NCBI GenBank assembly: GCA_021785495.1
Contig: JAJYFB010000006.1
Span: 1-51,652, forward strand
Source of the DNA: Acidobacteriota bacterium
Lineage (GTDB): Bacteria; Acidobacteriota; Terriglobia; Terriglobales; Acidobacteriaceae
DNA: 51,652 nt
Direction of reading: 5' to 3'
In this document: piece by piece, positions 9,393 to 18,505 of the stretch
Layout: each line of letters begins with the position of its first letter
Position numbering within the stretch: position 1 is the stretch's first letter
The notes under the pieces: model-generated
What the model was told of the DNA's origin: nothing
Databases searched by the model: none
What the model saw: only the letters and a program-made list of their open reading frames with translations
Translations under genes and position numbers: made by a program

Positions 9393-10190
9393 TCACTTTG
9401 GATTGGCGTGTGCTTCGTCGCCGAGTTTGCGCAGAATGCGTCGGAAGAGACCCAGAATGCGGCGCGTGTCGCGACGCGAAAGGGCAAGCCGGCGCAGCAA
9501 AAGGTCGAGATCGTGGCGATTGGCCGCGCGCATCGAAGCCGGCGCGTCGTTTGCGGCCTCCATCGTTTCGGCGACGATTTCGGCCAGCAGATCGAGATCG
9601 CGCATCGCCGCCGGAGGCGCTTCGGCTGCGGAGGGATTGGCGGCGATCTTCGCGCGGGCGCTGTTTTCGGAAGGCTGCGGAGTGGAATCGCCGGCTTTGC
9701 CCGTGCTGCGCGCCGTCAATTCGTAGAGACAGACGGCGACGGCCTGGCCCAGATTCATCGAGGGCTGGCGGGGATGGGTGGGAATCTCCACGAGCAGGTG
9801 GCAGAGGGCGAGATCGCCGCGGGTGAGACCGTGCTTTTCCGGGCCGAAAACGAGGGCGACGCGGCCGCCGCGCGCCCTTTCCCGCGCAACACGCGGAGCC
9901 AAAGCGGGCAGCGAGACAACTGGCTGCTCGGGCCGGCGATCGGCGCAGGTTGCCGTGCCGAGGACGAGCGTGCAATCGGCCAACGCAGCATGGAGCGACT
10001 CCGTCTTCCGGGCGGTTGCAAGCAATTCGCTGGCCCCGACGGCCGACTTTGCCTCGCGCCAGTGCGGCTCGTAGGGCGCAACGACGGTGAGCGAAGCAAG
10101 ACCGAAGTTGGCCATGGCCCGCGCCGCCGCGCCGATATTGAGCGGATTGCGTGGCGAGACGAGAACAACGTGCAGACGATCATCAAGCAT
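9393..10190 (-). CDS. trmJ: SpoU/TrmH-family RNA methyltransferase (TrmJ-like)
   Basis: 'VVLVSPRNPLNIGAAARAMANFG', 'VALVFGPEKHGLTRGDLALC', 'SMNLGQAVAVCLYEL' are SPOUT motifs. Confidence 0.88.
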   Translation of the reverse strand: MLDDRLHVVLVSPRNPLNIGAAARAMANFGLASLTVVAPYEPHWREAKSAVGASELLATARKTESLHAALADCTLVLGTATCADRRPEQPVVSLPALAPRVARERARGGRVALVFGPEKHGLTRGDLALCHLLVEIPTHPRQPSMNLGQAVAVCLYELTARSTGKAGDSTPQPSENSARAKIAANPSAAEAPPAAMRDLDLLAEIVAETMEAANDAPASMRAANRHDLDLLLRRLALSRRDTRRILGLFRRILRKLGDEAHANPK

Positions 10191-10293
10191 CGTGAAGTCA
10201 ACCCTGGTTCCGTGCCGTTGCGTACCCCAGTGTATCGCCTTTGCGGTGCGACCGCGGTTTGCCAGCCGCGGGCCGATCGTCTAGCCTCAGAGG

Positions 10294-10983
10294 GTGATCC
10301 TTACGAATCCAGCCGCGGCGGCGCTGAACGATCTCGGCCAGTCGCCGATCGTGCGCTTTTCCCTGCTGGCGCTCAGCTCGATCTTTTTTCTGGTCGATCC
10401 CTTTGCGGCCATCCCGTCGTTTCTGGCGATCACGCCGGATGCTGACGACGCGCGGCGCAAGCGCATGGCGCGCAAAGGCGCCGTCACCTGCTTCATCGTG
10501 CTCACCGGCTTCGCCATCGCCGGGCAGTTCATCTTCCGCATGTTCGGCATCACGCTGCCGGCCTTCGAGATCGCCGGCGGACTGATTCTTCTGCTGATCG
10601 GTCTGGACATGCTCGAGGCGCGGCGTTCGCCTACGCAGGAGACCTTTGGCGATACCGAGGAAGCTGCGACAAAGGAAGACGCGGGCATTGTGCCGCTGGG
10701 CATCCCCATGCTGGCCGGGCCGGGCGCCATCTCGTCGGTGATGGTGCTGGTGGGCCAGGTGCCCTCCATTTGGCACTGGGAGATGGCCGCCATTTTGCTG
10801 TCGATCCTCTTTACCTGCGCGGTCACCTACTTTGTGCTGGCTGCGGCCAGCCGGGTGCGGCAGGTGATGGGCGAGACGGGAATCCGCATTCTGGTGCGCA
10901 TCATGGGCCTGCTGCTGGTGGCTCTGGCGATGCAGTACTTCGTGAATGGAATCACCGACCTGGGGTTGATTCCGCGGCACTGA
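10294..10983 (+). CDS. MarC family membrane protein
   Basis: 'FFLVDPFAAIPSFLAITPDADDARRKRMARKGA' and 'GIPMLAGPGAISSVMVL' with multiple TM segments. Confidence 0.88.
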   Translation: MILTNPAAAALNDLGQSPIVRFSLLALSSIFFLVDPFAAIPSFLAITPDADDARRKRMARKGAVTCFIVLTGFAIAGQFIFRMFGITLPAFEIAGGLILLLIGLDMLEARRSPTQETFGDTEEAATKEDAGIVPLGIPMLAGPGAISSVMVLVGQVPSIWHWEMAAILLSILFTCAVTYFVLAAASRVRQVMGETGIRILVRIMGLLLVALAMQYFVNGITDLGLIPRH

Positions 10984-10999
10984 CCGGCGGCCGGGCGCT

Positions 11000-12094
11000 T
11001 TATTGCAAGCTGGGACGGGAGGGCGCGGAGGGTTGCATCGCTGCCGCATCGCGAGAAGCTGCGCCAGAGGCCTGCATCTCGGCAACCGCTCCCGTGGCCG
11101 GAGGCTCATCGGGCGCGGTTCCTTGGCTGGCCAGGTTCTGCTCCGAAGCGTTCCCGGCCTGCAACGAAGCCAGATTTTCCGGTCCGAGAAGCGCGGGCTG
11201 CCTCGGGATCAGGCGGTAGCGCCCGCGCACCAGATAATCCACAAAGAGGCCGCCGGCGAGGTAGGGATTCACGGCGACGAGCGGAACGGCATACGCCGTG
11301 GTCACGAAAGACTCGTCGATGCCCTTGACCGAGCGGCTGGGGCTCCGGTAGCCGGGAACCTGCGGAATCTCAAAAACCGTCAGGCCCGTGGCCGGGTGCT
11401 TGCGCGCATAGCGCTCGAGCTTCCAGGTGATCTGCTTGGGCGTGGTCATGCCGGCGTCGGGAAAGATGCTGCGCCGGAATTTTCCGGGAAAGTAGTGATT
11501 GAGAATGGTGCGCGAAAAATCGGCGCAATTATTGAAGAGCAGGTCGAACTGGCTGCGGTTGGGGCCGGCGTTCAACTGCCGGATCAGCGCCTCGTCCTGT
11601 TCCGCGGTGGTGGCAAAGCGGAAGGCGTAGATGCGGCGCTCATAGGCCGCGCCCACCAGTTGCGTCCATCCGCCGTGAAGCAGGTTCCCCCGCGCAAGAT
11701 GCTCGCCCAGATCGTCCAGATGCGCCTCGCGATAGCGGCTGCGCAACCGGCGCACGGTGTCGTGATCGACGCGCGCCGGGACACGGCCCGGACTCTCGAC
11801 CGCGTAGAGATAGGGAACCAGCGGGATCGCCACCCAGTCGTAGCCGTTGACGCCCTGGTAGCGGGCGAGGACAACGCCCAACTCGCCTGGCAGGCAGCGG
11901 CGAAGCTGCACCGGCGTCTCGGCGCAGATCCGTGCAAAATAGATGGCGTTGTGGCCGGTGGGATTCAGCGCGCCGAAAAAGCCGTAGGGCTCTTCCATTA
12001 GCAAGGCGGCCTGCGCCGCGCATCGCGCGCAAGGAAAAAAGCCCAAAAGCAGGAAAAACAGGGCAAGAATCCGCAAGGGGAACTTTGCGCGCAT
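11000..12094 (-). CDS. Secreted protein of unknown function with permuted papain-like/LRAT-like His...Cys motifs
   Basis: Signal peptide; 'LNPTGHNAIYFARIC' (His) and 'FDLLFNNCADFSRTILNHYF' (Asn-Cys). Confidence 0.6.
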   Translation of the reverse strand: MRAKFPLRILALFFLLLGFFPCARCAAQAALLMEEPYGFFGALNPTGHNAIYFARICAETPVQLRRCLPGELGVVLARYQGVNGYDWVAIPLVPYLYAVESPGRVPARVDHDTVRRLRSRYREAHLDDLGEHLARGNLLHGGWTQLVGAAYERRIYAFRFATTAEQDEALIRQLNAGPNRSQFDLLFNNCADFSRTILNHYFPGKFRRSIFPDAGMTTPKQITWKLERYARKHPATGLTVFEIPQVPGYRSPSRSVKGIDESFVTTAYAVPLVAVNPYLAGGLFVDYLVRGRYRLIPRQPALLGPENLASLQAGNASEQNLASQGTAPDEPPATGAVAEMQASGAASRDAAAMQPSAPSRPSLQ

Positions 12095-12345
12095 CCGTCT
12101 CCTTTCGGGGTAAGGTGATATGCCGACTCCTCCTCAGTATGCACGACGCAAGGCAAATTCGCGACGAAAATCCGGTTCGTCCGCCACGTCCGACGTTGCG
12201 CCGCTCCTTTTCGCGGACCGCGCAGGCGGGATGCGCCGCCACTGGGCGCGAACCGATCCTCTTCGCGAGACTTCCGGGGTGTTCGCGCGCTTTTCGGGGC
12301 GCAGGCGGTGCTTCCAGGCATTGTCCCAAGGGGCGGCTGCGCTCC

Positions 12346-12443
12346 ATTCGGGACGCAGGGCAAACGCATTTGGATTTCGCATTGCCGCCCTTTCAAAACA
12401 AAATCATCCCCAAGCTGAAATGCGTTTGCCCTGATTCGGGACG
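12346..12443. mobile_element. 78-bp MITE-like element (12356-12433) with 10-bp target-site duplication
   Basis: ATTCGGGACG [CAGGGCAAACGCATTT ...46 bp... AAATGCGTTTGCCCTG] ATTCGGGACG: perfect 16-bp terminal inverted repeats and perfect 10-bp direct repeats. No ORF of transposase size. Confidence 0.85.
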
Positions 12444-12596
12444 GCTTTCGTCTGCCCTTGCGGAACACAACCGGTAGACTGGTCAAAGCGGAGTCGATTG
12501 CGTTTTCCGGCGTTGTTCAAGCGATGGCCCTGCGGCTCTGCGCAGGCTACAGACGCCGTCCGCATCGTACACTGAAAGTGCCGCGAGGTTTCCCCA

Positions 12597-13298
12597 ATGA
12601 AAAAGCTTGCAATTGGAATTTACGTCCTCCTCACTCTGGGCCTGCTGGCCTGGGGGTATTACCAGGCGATCTACGTCGCGCCAAACGACGCCCTGCAGGG
12701 CGAGATCTTCCGCATCATTTACTATCACGTGCCGTCGGCGTCGGTGGCTTTTCTGTTCTTCGCGGTCAGCCTGGCGGGCTCGATCGGCTACCTGGCCGCG
12801 CGGCGCACGAACGGCGATCGCGCCCAGAGCTTTGACGCCTGGGCGGTGGCCGGGGCCGAAGTGGGCGTGGTCTTCTGCACCGTGGTGCTGACAACCGGGC
12901 CGATCTGGGCGCGCCGCGCCTGGGGCATCTGGTGGACCTGGGACGCACGGCTGACCACCACGCTGGTGCTGTGGCTGATCTACATGAGCTACCTGCTGCT
13001 GCGCCGCTTTGCCGAGGGGCCGCAGATGCAGACGCTGGCTGCCGTGCTCGGCATCTTCGGCGCGCTCGATGTGCCTATCGTCTACATGTCGAACCGCTGG
13101 TGGCGCACGCAGCACCCGGCGCCAGTCTTCGGTGGCGCGCAGGGATCGGGAATGGCCCCTTCGATGGTGCATCCACTGTTGTGGAACATGCTGGCGTGGT
13201 TTGCCTGGGGCGTGATGATTCTCGTCTTTCGTTATCGCGTCGAGCGGCTTCAGCAGCAGATCGCCGCCGCCGAAGCCGAGGCCGCGCTGAACGCCTGA
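12597..13298 (+). CDS. ccmC: Cytochrome c biogenesis heme exporter CcmC/CcsA family
   Basis: 'IIYYHVPSASVAFLFF', 'GPIWARRAWGIWWTWDARLTTTLVLWLIYMSYLLLR' (tryptophan-rich WWD region), 'NRWWRTQHPAPVF'. Confidence 0.93.
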   Translation: MKKLAIGIYVLLTLGLLAWGYYQAIYVAPNDALQGEIFRIIYYHVPSASVAFLFFAVSLAGSIGYLAARRTNGDRAQSFDAWAVAGAEVGVVFCTVVLTTGPIWARRAWGIWWTWDARLTTTLVLWLIYMSYLLLRRFAEGPQMQTLAAVLGIFGALDVPIVYMSNRWWRTQHPAPVFGGAQGSGMAPSMVHPLLWNMLAWFAWGVMILVFRYRVERLQQQIAAAEAEAALNA

Positions 13299-13347
13299 AG
13301 CCAAACGAGAGATTTTTCCTGAAAAACTGAAAGGACTACAGGGCGCA

Positions 13348-13518
13348 ATGGACCCAGTCGCACTTCTCGATCACCGTTTTCGCGTGGCGGCCTACGCGGT
13401 TGTCTGGACCATTCAACTGAGCTACCTGGCCTGGCTGGGGCTGCGCTGGCGCGCGCTCCGGCGCAAGGACGCGCGGCGCAGCAACCTTCTCCGCTCGGAG
13501 AGATTTTCCGCACGCTGA
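13348..13518 (+). CDS. ccmD: CcmD-like small membrane protein (56 aa)
   Basis: MDPVALLDHRFRVAAYAVVWTIQLSYLAWLGLRWRALRRKDARRSNLLRSERFSAR, immediately after ccmC; single TM plus basic tail. Below the ORF-track length cutoff. Confidence 0.7.
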   Translation: MDPVALLDHRFRVAAYAVVWTIQLSYLAWLGLRWRALRRKDARRSNLLRSERFSAR

Positions 13519-13653
13519 GGCTTTTCGACCGAAGCGAAGAGCCCGTGCGCTGTCCATCCTGTTGCCGAGACAATGAAGCGGAAACATGCTTTGGCCGTTG
13601 GGTGGGCCGAACCGCCTTGGCCAAAGCAACGCAGCCTGCCAGCCCGCGACGGC

Positions 13654-14700
13654 CTACCGGAGCGAAGTCATGTCGATCACGAAGCGGTATTTCACATCCT
13701 GCCGGATCATGCGCTCGAAGGCTTCGTTGATCTTCTGGATGGGAATCACCTCGACATCGGCAGTAATGTTGTGCTGTCCGCAGTAGTCGAGCATCTGCTG
13801 CGTCTCGGGCATACCGCCAATCATGGAGCCGGAGAGCGCGGCGCGGCGGAAGATGAGATTGCCGATCTCGATCGACGCGGGTTTTCCCGGCAGTCCGACC
13901 ATGGCCAGGGTTGCATCCTGCTTCAAGAGTTCGAGGTATGGATTGTAGGAGTGCGGGCCGGAAGCCGCATCGACGATGAAGTCGAAGGACCGGGCCTGGG
14001 CCTTCATGGCGGCGGCGTCGGTGGAGAGCACGACTTCGTTGGCGCCCAGACGCAGCGCGTCTTCCTTCTTTTGGATCGAAGTGGTGAACTGGACCACGTG
14101 CGCTCCGAAGGAGTGGGCAAACTTGAGCGCCATGTGGCCCAGTCCGCCCAGACCGACGACGCCGACCTTCATGCCCGGGCCGACTTTCCAGTGGCGCAGC
14201 GGCGAATAGGTGGTGATTCCCGCGCAGAGCAGCGGCGCAACGGCGGCCATGTCGAGGTTCGCCGGCACGGTGTGGGCGAACCGCTCGTCGACGACGTAAT
14301 TGTCCGCGTAGCCGCCCATGGTGATCGCGCCATCCACGCGGTCCTTGTCGGCGTAGGTGAGCGTGGCGCCCTCGTGGCAGTAATGTTCCTCGCCGCGATG
14401 GCACGACGGGCAGCGGCGGCAGGAATCGACAATCACGCCGACGGCCGCGATTTGGCCGGTCTGGAACTTGCGCACGGCGCTGCCGGTGGAGGTGACGCGG
14501 CCGACAATTTCGTGGCCTGGAACCAGGGGATAAACGGCATTGCCCCACTCGTTGCGCGCCATGTGCAGATCGGAGTGGCAAACGCCGCAATAGAGAATTT
14601 CGATGGCGATTTCGGTCGGGCCGGGATCGCGGCGGCTGAAAGCGTATGGCGCAAGCGGAGCTTGAGCGCTGGTGGTTGCGTAACCTTTGGATGCAGGCAT
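13654..14700 (-). CDS. Zinc-dependent NAD(P)-dependent alcohol dehydrogenase (cinnamyl alcohol dehydrogenase-like MDR)
   Basis: 'CGVCHSDLHMARNEWG', 'PLVPGHEIVGRV', 'CRRCPSCHRGEEHYC', 'VGVVGLGGLGHMALKFA'. Confidence 0.92.
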   Translation of the reverse strand: MPASKGYATTSAQAPLAPYAFSRRDPGPTEIAIEILYCGVCHSDLHMARNEWGNAVYPLVPGHEIVGRVTSTGSAVRKFQTGQIAAVGVIVDSCRRCPSCHRGEEHYCHEGATLTYADKDRVDGAITMGGYADNYVVDERFAHTVPANLDMAAVAPLLCAGITTYSPLRHWKVGPGMKVGVVGLGGLGHMALKFAHSFGAHVVQFTTSIQKKEDALRLGANEVVLSTDAAAMKAQARSFDFIVDAASGPHSYNPYLELLKQDATLAMVGLPGKPASIEIGNLIFRRAALSGSMIGGMPETQQMLDYCGQHNITADVEVIPIQKINEAFERMIRQDVKYRFVIDMTSLR

Positions 14701-14776
14701 AAAGAGATCCTCTCAGGAAAATCATAAAAGAGCCGCCGTGAGGCGCAAACTCCGCGCGGGATCGCGCGCTTTTTCT

Positions 14777-15712
14777 TCAGGCGCGAGGGAGTTTTCCGGG
14801 CTGCGATTCAGGGCGGCGCGCCAGGGCTACGCGGGCAATGCCCTGGAGGTCGGGAAGGAATTCGATGGCGGCGAAGCCCTGGAGCGCGAGCAACTCCGCC
14901 AGCGCCTGCTGCTGGCCGTGGCCGATTTCGAGCAGCAACGCGCCTCCGGCGGCCAGCGCGTGAAAGACGGCTGGAAGCAGGCGGCGATAGACGCCGAGAC
15001 CGTCTTCGCCGGCAAACAGCGCCTGCCCGGGCTCGAAGTTGCGCACCTCCGCGTCGAGCGTTGCGCGGTCGCGCTCGGCCACGTACGGCGGATTCGAGAC
15101 GACGAGATCGAAGCGCTCGCCGGCGACGGGCGCCAGCAGATCGCCGGCGAAAAAGCGGATGCGCCCGGCGACGCCGTTGCGCCGCGCATTGGCCTCGGCG
15201 ACGGCCAGCGCCGCCGTCGAGAGATCGATGGCCGCAATCTCCGCAAACGGCAGCGCATGGGCCAGCGCCACGGCGATCGCGCCCGAGCCTGTGCCCACAT
15301 CGACGATGCGCGGCGGCTGCGCGGCGCGGGATGAGCGAAGTTTCCGCGTCCGGTCGATCGCCGCTTCCACCAGCAGTTCCGTCTCCGGCCGGGGAATCAG
15401 CACATCGCGGTTGACATGAAAGGACAGGCCGTAAAATTCGGTCTCGCCGGCGATGTACTGCACCGGCTCGCCCGCCTTGCGGCGCGCCATGAAAGCGGAG
15501 AAAATGGCCTCCATGCCGGGCGCGAGCCGTTCGTCCGCGTGCGCAATCAGCCAGGCGCGGTTCGTCTCCGGCGCGGCGCGGCGCAGTGCAAGCAAAAGCA
15601 AGGTTTCGGCATCGCGCCGGGCGCGCGCCGGGTGCGGCCCGGCGACGAGAGATTCTTCCGCCTCGACGAGCGCCTGGCGCAAGGTTGGACACGGTTTGTA
15701 CGGTACGGTCAT
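14777..15712 (-). CDS. prmC: Peptide chain release factor N5-glutamine methyltransferase
   Basis: 'VLIPRPETELLVE', 'IVDVGTGSGAIAVALA', 'DLVVSNPPYV' (NPPY motif). Start chosen at MTVPYKPCP; the frame is open to 15844. Confidence 0.92.
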   Translation of the reverse strand: MTVPYKPCPTLRQALVEAEESLVAGPHPARARRDAETLLLLALRRAAPETNRAWLIAHADERLAPGMEAIFSAFMARRKAGEPVQYIAGETEFYGLSFHVNRDVLIPRPETELLVEAAIDRTRKLRSSRAAQPPRIVDVGTGSGAIAVALAHALPFAEIAAIDLSTAALAVAEANARRNGVAGRIRFFAGDLLAPVAGERFDLVVSNPPYVAERDRATLDAEVRNFEPGQALFAGEDGLGVYRRLLPAVFHALAAGGALLLEIGHGQQQALAELLALQGFAAIEFLPDLQGIARVALARRPESQPGKLPRA

Positions 15713-15907
15713 GAGGATGGAGGCTTTGGCGATGAGATTGCTGAACTCCTGCGCGCCACGGATCGAGGCGCTGGCCGAACGATTCGGAATGCCGATGCTC
15801 ACCTTACGACAGTCGCGGCCCGGCCGGCAAGCGCGGCGTCTCATCCTAGCCGGAGTTCCGCCGATAAACCGGGCAGGCGTTGCGCGCCGTTCCGCATCGG
15901 AGCGCCC

Positions 15908-15937
15908 GCAGGTACACCCCGGGCAGGTACACCCCGG
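15908..15937. repeat. Two-copy 15-bp tandem duplication
   Basis: GCAGGTACACCCCGG x2, exact, about 40 bp upstream of the hemerythrin start. Confidence 0.9.
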
Positions 15938-15975
15938 AAAGAGCAGAAGGCCAGGAAGAAAAGGAGAGCGTGCTC

Positions 15976-16410
15976 ATGTCATTCGTGGTCTGGAATGATC
16001 GTATCAGCGTTGAGGTAGAGGAACTGGACGCCGATCACAAAAAGATGGTGGAGATGATCAACGACCTCTACGACGCGATCCTGGCAGGCAATGGCCGCAA
16101 GAATCTCGATCGTCTTCTCGACCGGCTGGTCGATTACACGCGCTACCACTTTGCCCGCGAGGAGGCCTGGATGGAGCGCATTGGCTTTCCGGATTTGGCA
16201 GCGCACAAGCAGGAACACGAGAAGATGGCGGCGTGGATCAACACGGCCTGGCGCGATTACCACAGCAACACGGCCATGGCTCCCTCGCTCGAAACCATGA
16301 ACTTGCTGAAGGATTGGCTCTTCGGGCACATTCTCGGCTCGGACCAGAAATATGCGGCGTTCCAGAGGGAGCGCGTGATCCAGGGAAGCCGTGCTGCAGC
16401 AACGCCGTAA
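15976..16410 (+). CDS. Bacteriohemerythrin
   Basis: 'FVVWNDRISVEVEELDADHKKMVEMINDLYDA', 'YTRYHFAREEAWM', 'AAHKQEHEKM', 'LLKDWLFGHILGSDQKYAAF': full hemerythrin His/Glu/Asp pattern. Confidence 0.93.
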   Translation: MSFVVWNDRISVEVEELDADHKKMVEMINDLYDAILAGNGRKNLDRLLDRLVDYTRYHFAREEAWMERIGFPDLAAHKQEHEKMAAWINTAWRDYHSNTAMAPSLETMNLLKDWLFGHILGSDQKYAAFQRERVIQGSRAAATP

Positions 16411-16412
16411 GC

Positions 16413-16449
16413 GCGGCGGAGCGGAAATGCAATCTTCCCGCCCCGCCGC
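16413..16449. terminator. Possible bidirectional hairpin between convergent genes
   Basis: GCGGCGGAGCGG ... CCGCCCCGCCGC (one mismatch) between convergent genes. No clear U tract. Confidence 0.4.
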
Positions 16450-16470
16450 ACGTTTGCAAAGGCGCGGCGG

Positions 16471-17457
16471 CTAGACCTTGGCTGGGGACTCCTTGGCATG
16501 GTGCAGCAGAGAGGCGACCGCGCAACTGACCAGCCGGGTTTCGGCCGAGTCGGCACGGCTGGTCAGAATGGTTGGCACGCGCGCGCCGAGCACGATGCCG
16601 GCCAGTTGCGCACCGCCCAGGTACTCAAGCTGTTTGGCCAGCATGTTGCCGCTCTCCAGGTCGGGAACCACCAGGATGTCGGCCTGGCCGGTGACGGGCG
16701 AGGTCAGTTTCTTGATCGCGGCCGCCTTGAGGCTGACGGCCGTATCGAAGGCCAGCGGCCCGTCGAGAATGCCGCCCGTAATCTGGCCGCGATCGGCCAT
16801 CTTGCAGAGGGCGGCGGCGTCCAGCGTCGAGGCGATCTTCGGATTCACCGTCTCGACGGCCGACAGCAGCGCCACCTTCGGCTCGGGAATCCCCAGCGCA
16901 TGCGCCAGATCGATGGCGTTTTGCACGATGTCGACCTTCGATTCGAGGTCGGGTTCGATGTTGATGGCCGCGTCGGTGATCAGAAGGGTGCGCGCATAGG
17001 CCGGCGTATCCATGATGAAGACATGCGAAACCCGACGCGGGGTGCGCAGGCCGGTATCGCGCGCCATGGCTGGCTTGAGCAGCTCGTCGGTGTGCAGGCT
17101 GCCCTTCATCAGCGCCTGCATCTGGCCGGTGCGGCAGAGAACGACCGCTTTTTCGGCGGCCTGTGGCTCGGTTTCCGCCTCGACGACGGGGTACTTGGCG
17201 AGATCAACGCCGATTTTGGCGGCTAGGGCTTTCATCTCCGCGCCGGGGCCGATGAGCGTCGGTTCGATGATGCCGGCGGCAGCCGCCTCGACGGCGCCCC
17301 GCAAAGCCACATCGCTCAACGGCCACACCACGGCCGTGGTAATGGCCGGCAAGGTTTTGCAGCGCTCGATAAATTGATGAAACACATGAAAATCGGCAGG
17401 GTGCCCTACCAGTGGATCGACAACAACGTCTTCGGCCAGGGTGGCTAGATCGCGCAT
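16471..17457 (-). CDS. Phosphate acetyl/butyryltransferase family protein
   Basis: 'KGSLHTDELLKPAM', 'FIMDTPAYARTLLITDAAINIEPDLESKVDIVQNAI', 'GILDGPLAFDTAVS', 'LVVPDLESGNMLAKQLEYLGGAQLAGIVLGARVPTILTSRADS' are PTA/PTB family motifs. ATG start at 17457 preceded by GGAGAGGAG. Confidence 0.9.
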   Translation of the reverse strand: MRDLATLAEDVVVDPLVGHPADFHVFHQFIERCKTLPAITTAVVWPLSDVALRGAVEAAAAGIIEPTLIGPGAEMKALAAKIGVDLAKYPVVEAETEPQAAEKAVVLCRTGQMQALMKGSLHTDELLKPAMARDTGLRTPRRVSHVFIMDTPAYARTLLITDAAINIEPDLESKVDIVQNAIDLAHALGIPEPKVALLSAVETVNPKIASTLDAAALCKMADRGQITGGILDGPLAFDTAVSLKAAAIKKLTSPVTGQADILVVPDLESGNMLAKQLEYLGGAQLAGIVLGARVPTILTSRADSAETRLVSCAVASLLHHAKESPAKV

Positions 17458-17827
17458 GAACGGATTCTCCTCTCCCGGCAAAGCGCAGGCCGCCGGGCTT
17501 CACCTCATTATCTTCGCTGCAATGGAGGCAAAAAACCTGTGCTGCGGGTCACACTGCGAACTTTCATCCCTCGATGTGGTATCAAGGCGGCGAAGCTTCC
17601 CATTCCGGTTCCGGACCGGCCGCTCTGGCTCAAGCGCTCCGGCTGTCCCGCCAACGCCTGGGCCATCGCGATGGGACCGAGCCGCCATCGATAATAGGGA
17701 AGCGGGCAATGGAGCTTCCGGCGCGGTGGATGGGCCGGGGGGCCGGGCCCTGAAGAGGCGGCCGCCGTGGTTTGCCGCCGGCGATCGGTGGCAAACCGCG
17801 CGGAGCCGTCGCGAAAGGAAAGATGCA

Positions 17828-18337
17828 ATGGATACGTGGAAATTTCTTCGCGCCGCACTCCTGTTTGCGATGGCCTTCTGCGCGCTGGCCGCGCAGGCGC
17901 AGAGCTTGCGGCCCTTCGCGCAACAGCACCGAGCGGCCAAGGCCGAGGCGGTCACCTATCTCTTCCCCGAACAATGGACCGTCGCCGCCGGGAAGCCTGT
18001 TTGGGTCGCGCTGCACTTCCGCGTCGCGCCGGGGCTGCACATCAACTCGCACACGCCCGCGGACGATTTCCTGATCCCTACCACGTTTTCGATCCCTGCG
18101 GGCGCCGGCGTGCGGCTTCTCGATGCAAGCTATCCGGCAGGAACCATCACGGTGCTTGCCGCCGATCCCGGCACAAAGCTGAGCGTCTACGCCGGCGAGT
18201 TCATCCTCCGCGTGCGCATCGAGGCCGCGGCGGGCAACCACCTGGTCGAGGGTAAATTGCGCTATCAGGCCTGCGACAACAACCAGTGCATGCCAGCCGA
18301 AACCGCTGTCGCCGTTCTCGACGTGATCGGCCGCTGA
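17828..18337 (+). CDS. Stand-alone DsbD N-terminal (alpha)-like domain protein
   Basis: Signal peptide; 'VWVALHFRVAPGLHINSHTP...DDFLIPTTF'; 'GKLRYQACDNNQCMPAETAVAVLDV' with the paired Cys of DsbD-alpha. Confidence 0.75.
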   Translation: MDTWKFLRAALLFAMAFCALAAQAQSLRPFAQQHRAAKAEAVTYLFPEQWTVAAGKPVWVALHFRVAPGLHINSHTPADDFLIPTTFSIPAGAGVRLLDASYPAGTITVLAADPGTKLSVYAGEFILRVRIEAAAGNHLVEGKLRYQACDNNQCMPAETAVAVLDVIGR

Positions 18338-18489
18338 CGGTTTGGCCTGCGCTGCCAGCCGCAGATCGGCGGCGGGAAGTTCCTTGCGGAGTTTCGCGCC
18401 GGTTTCCATGCGATCTTCATGTTTTTGGAGTCATTTTGGCGCGGGAAAAACAAAAAAAGAATGCAAAATGGACAGGGATTCCCTTAAAC

Positions 18490-18505
18490 TGTGATGGCTG
18501 TCACA
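18490..18505. promoter_or_regulatory. CRP/FNR-family-like operator
   Basis: TGTGATGGCTGTCACA: perfect TGTGA-N6-TCACA in an AT-richer intergenic region 188 bp upstream of the cupredoxin ATG. Confidence 0.6.

Noticed and set aside
13588-13627. GCTTTGGCC...GGCCAAAGC inverted repeat between ccmD and the alcohol dehydrogenase
   Set aside because: 9-bp arms with a 22-nt loop and no U tract; too weak to call a terminator.
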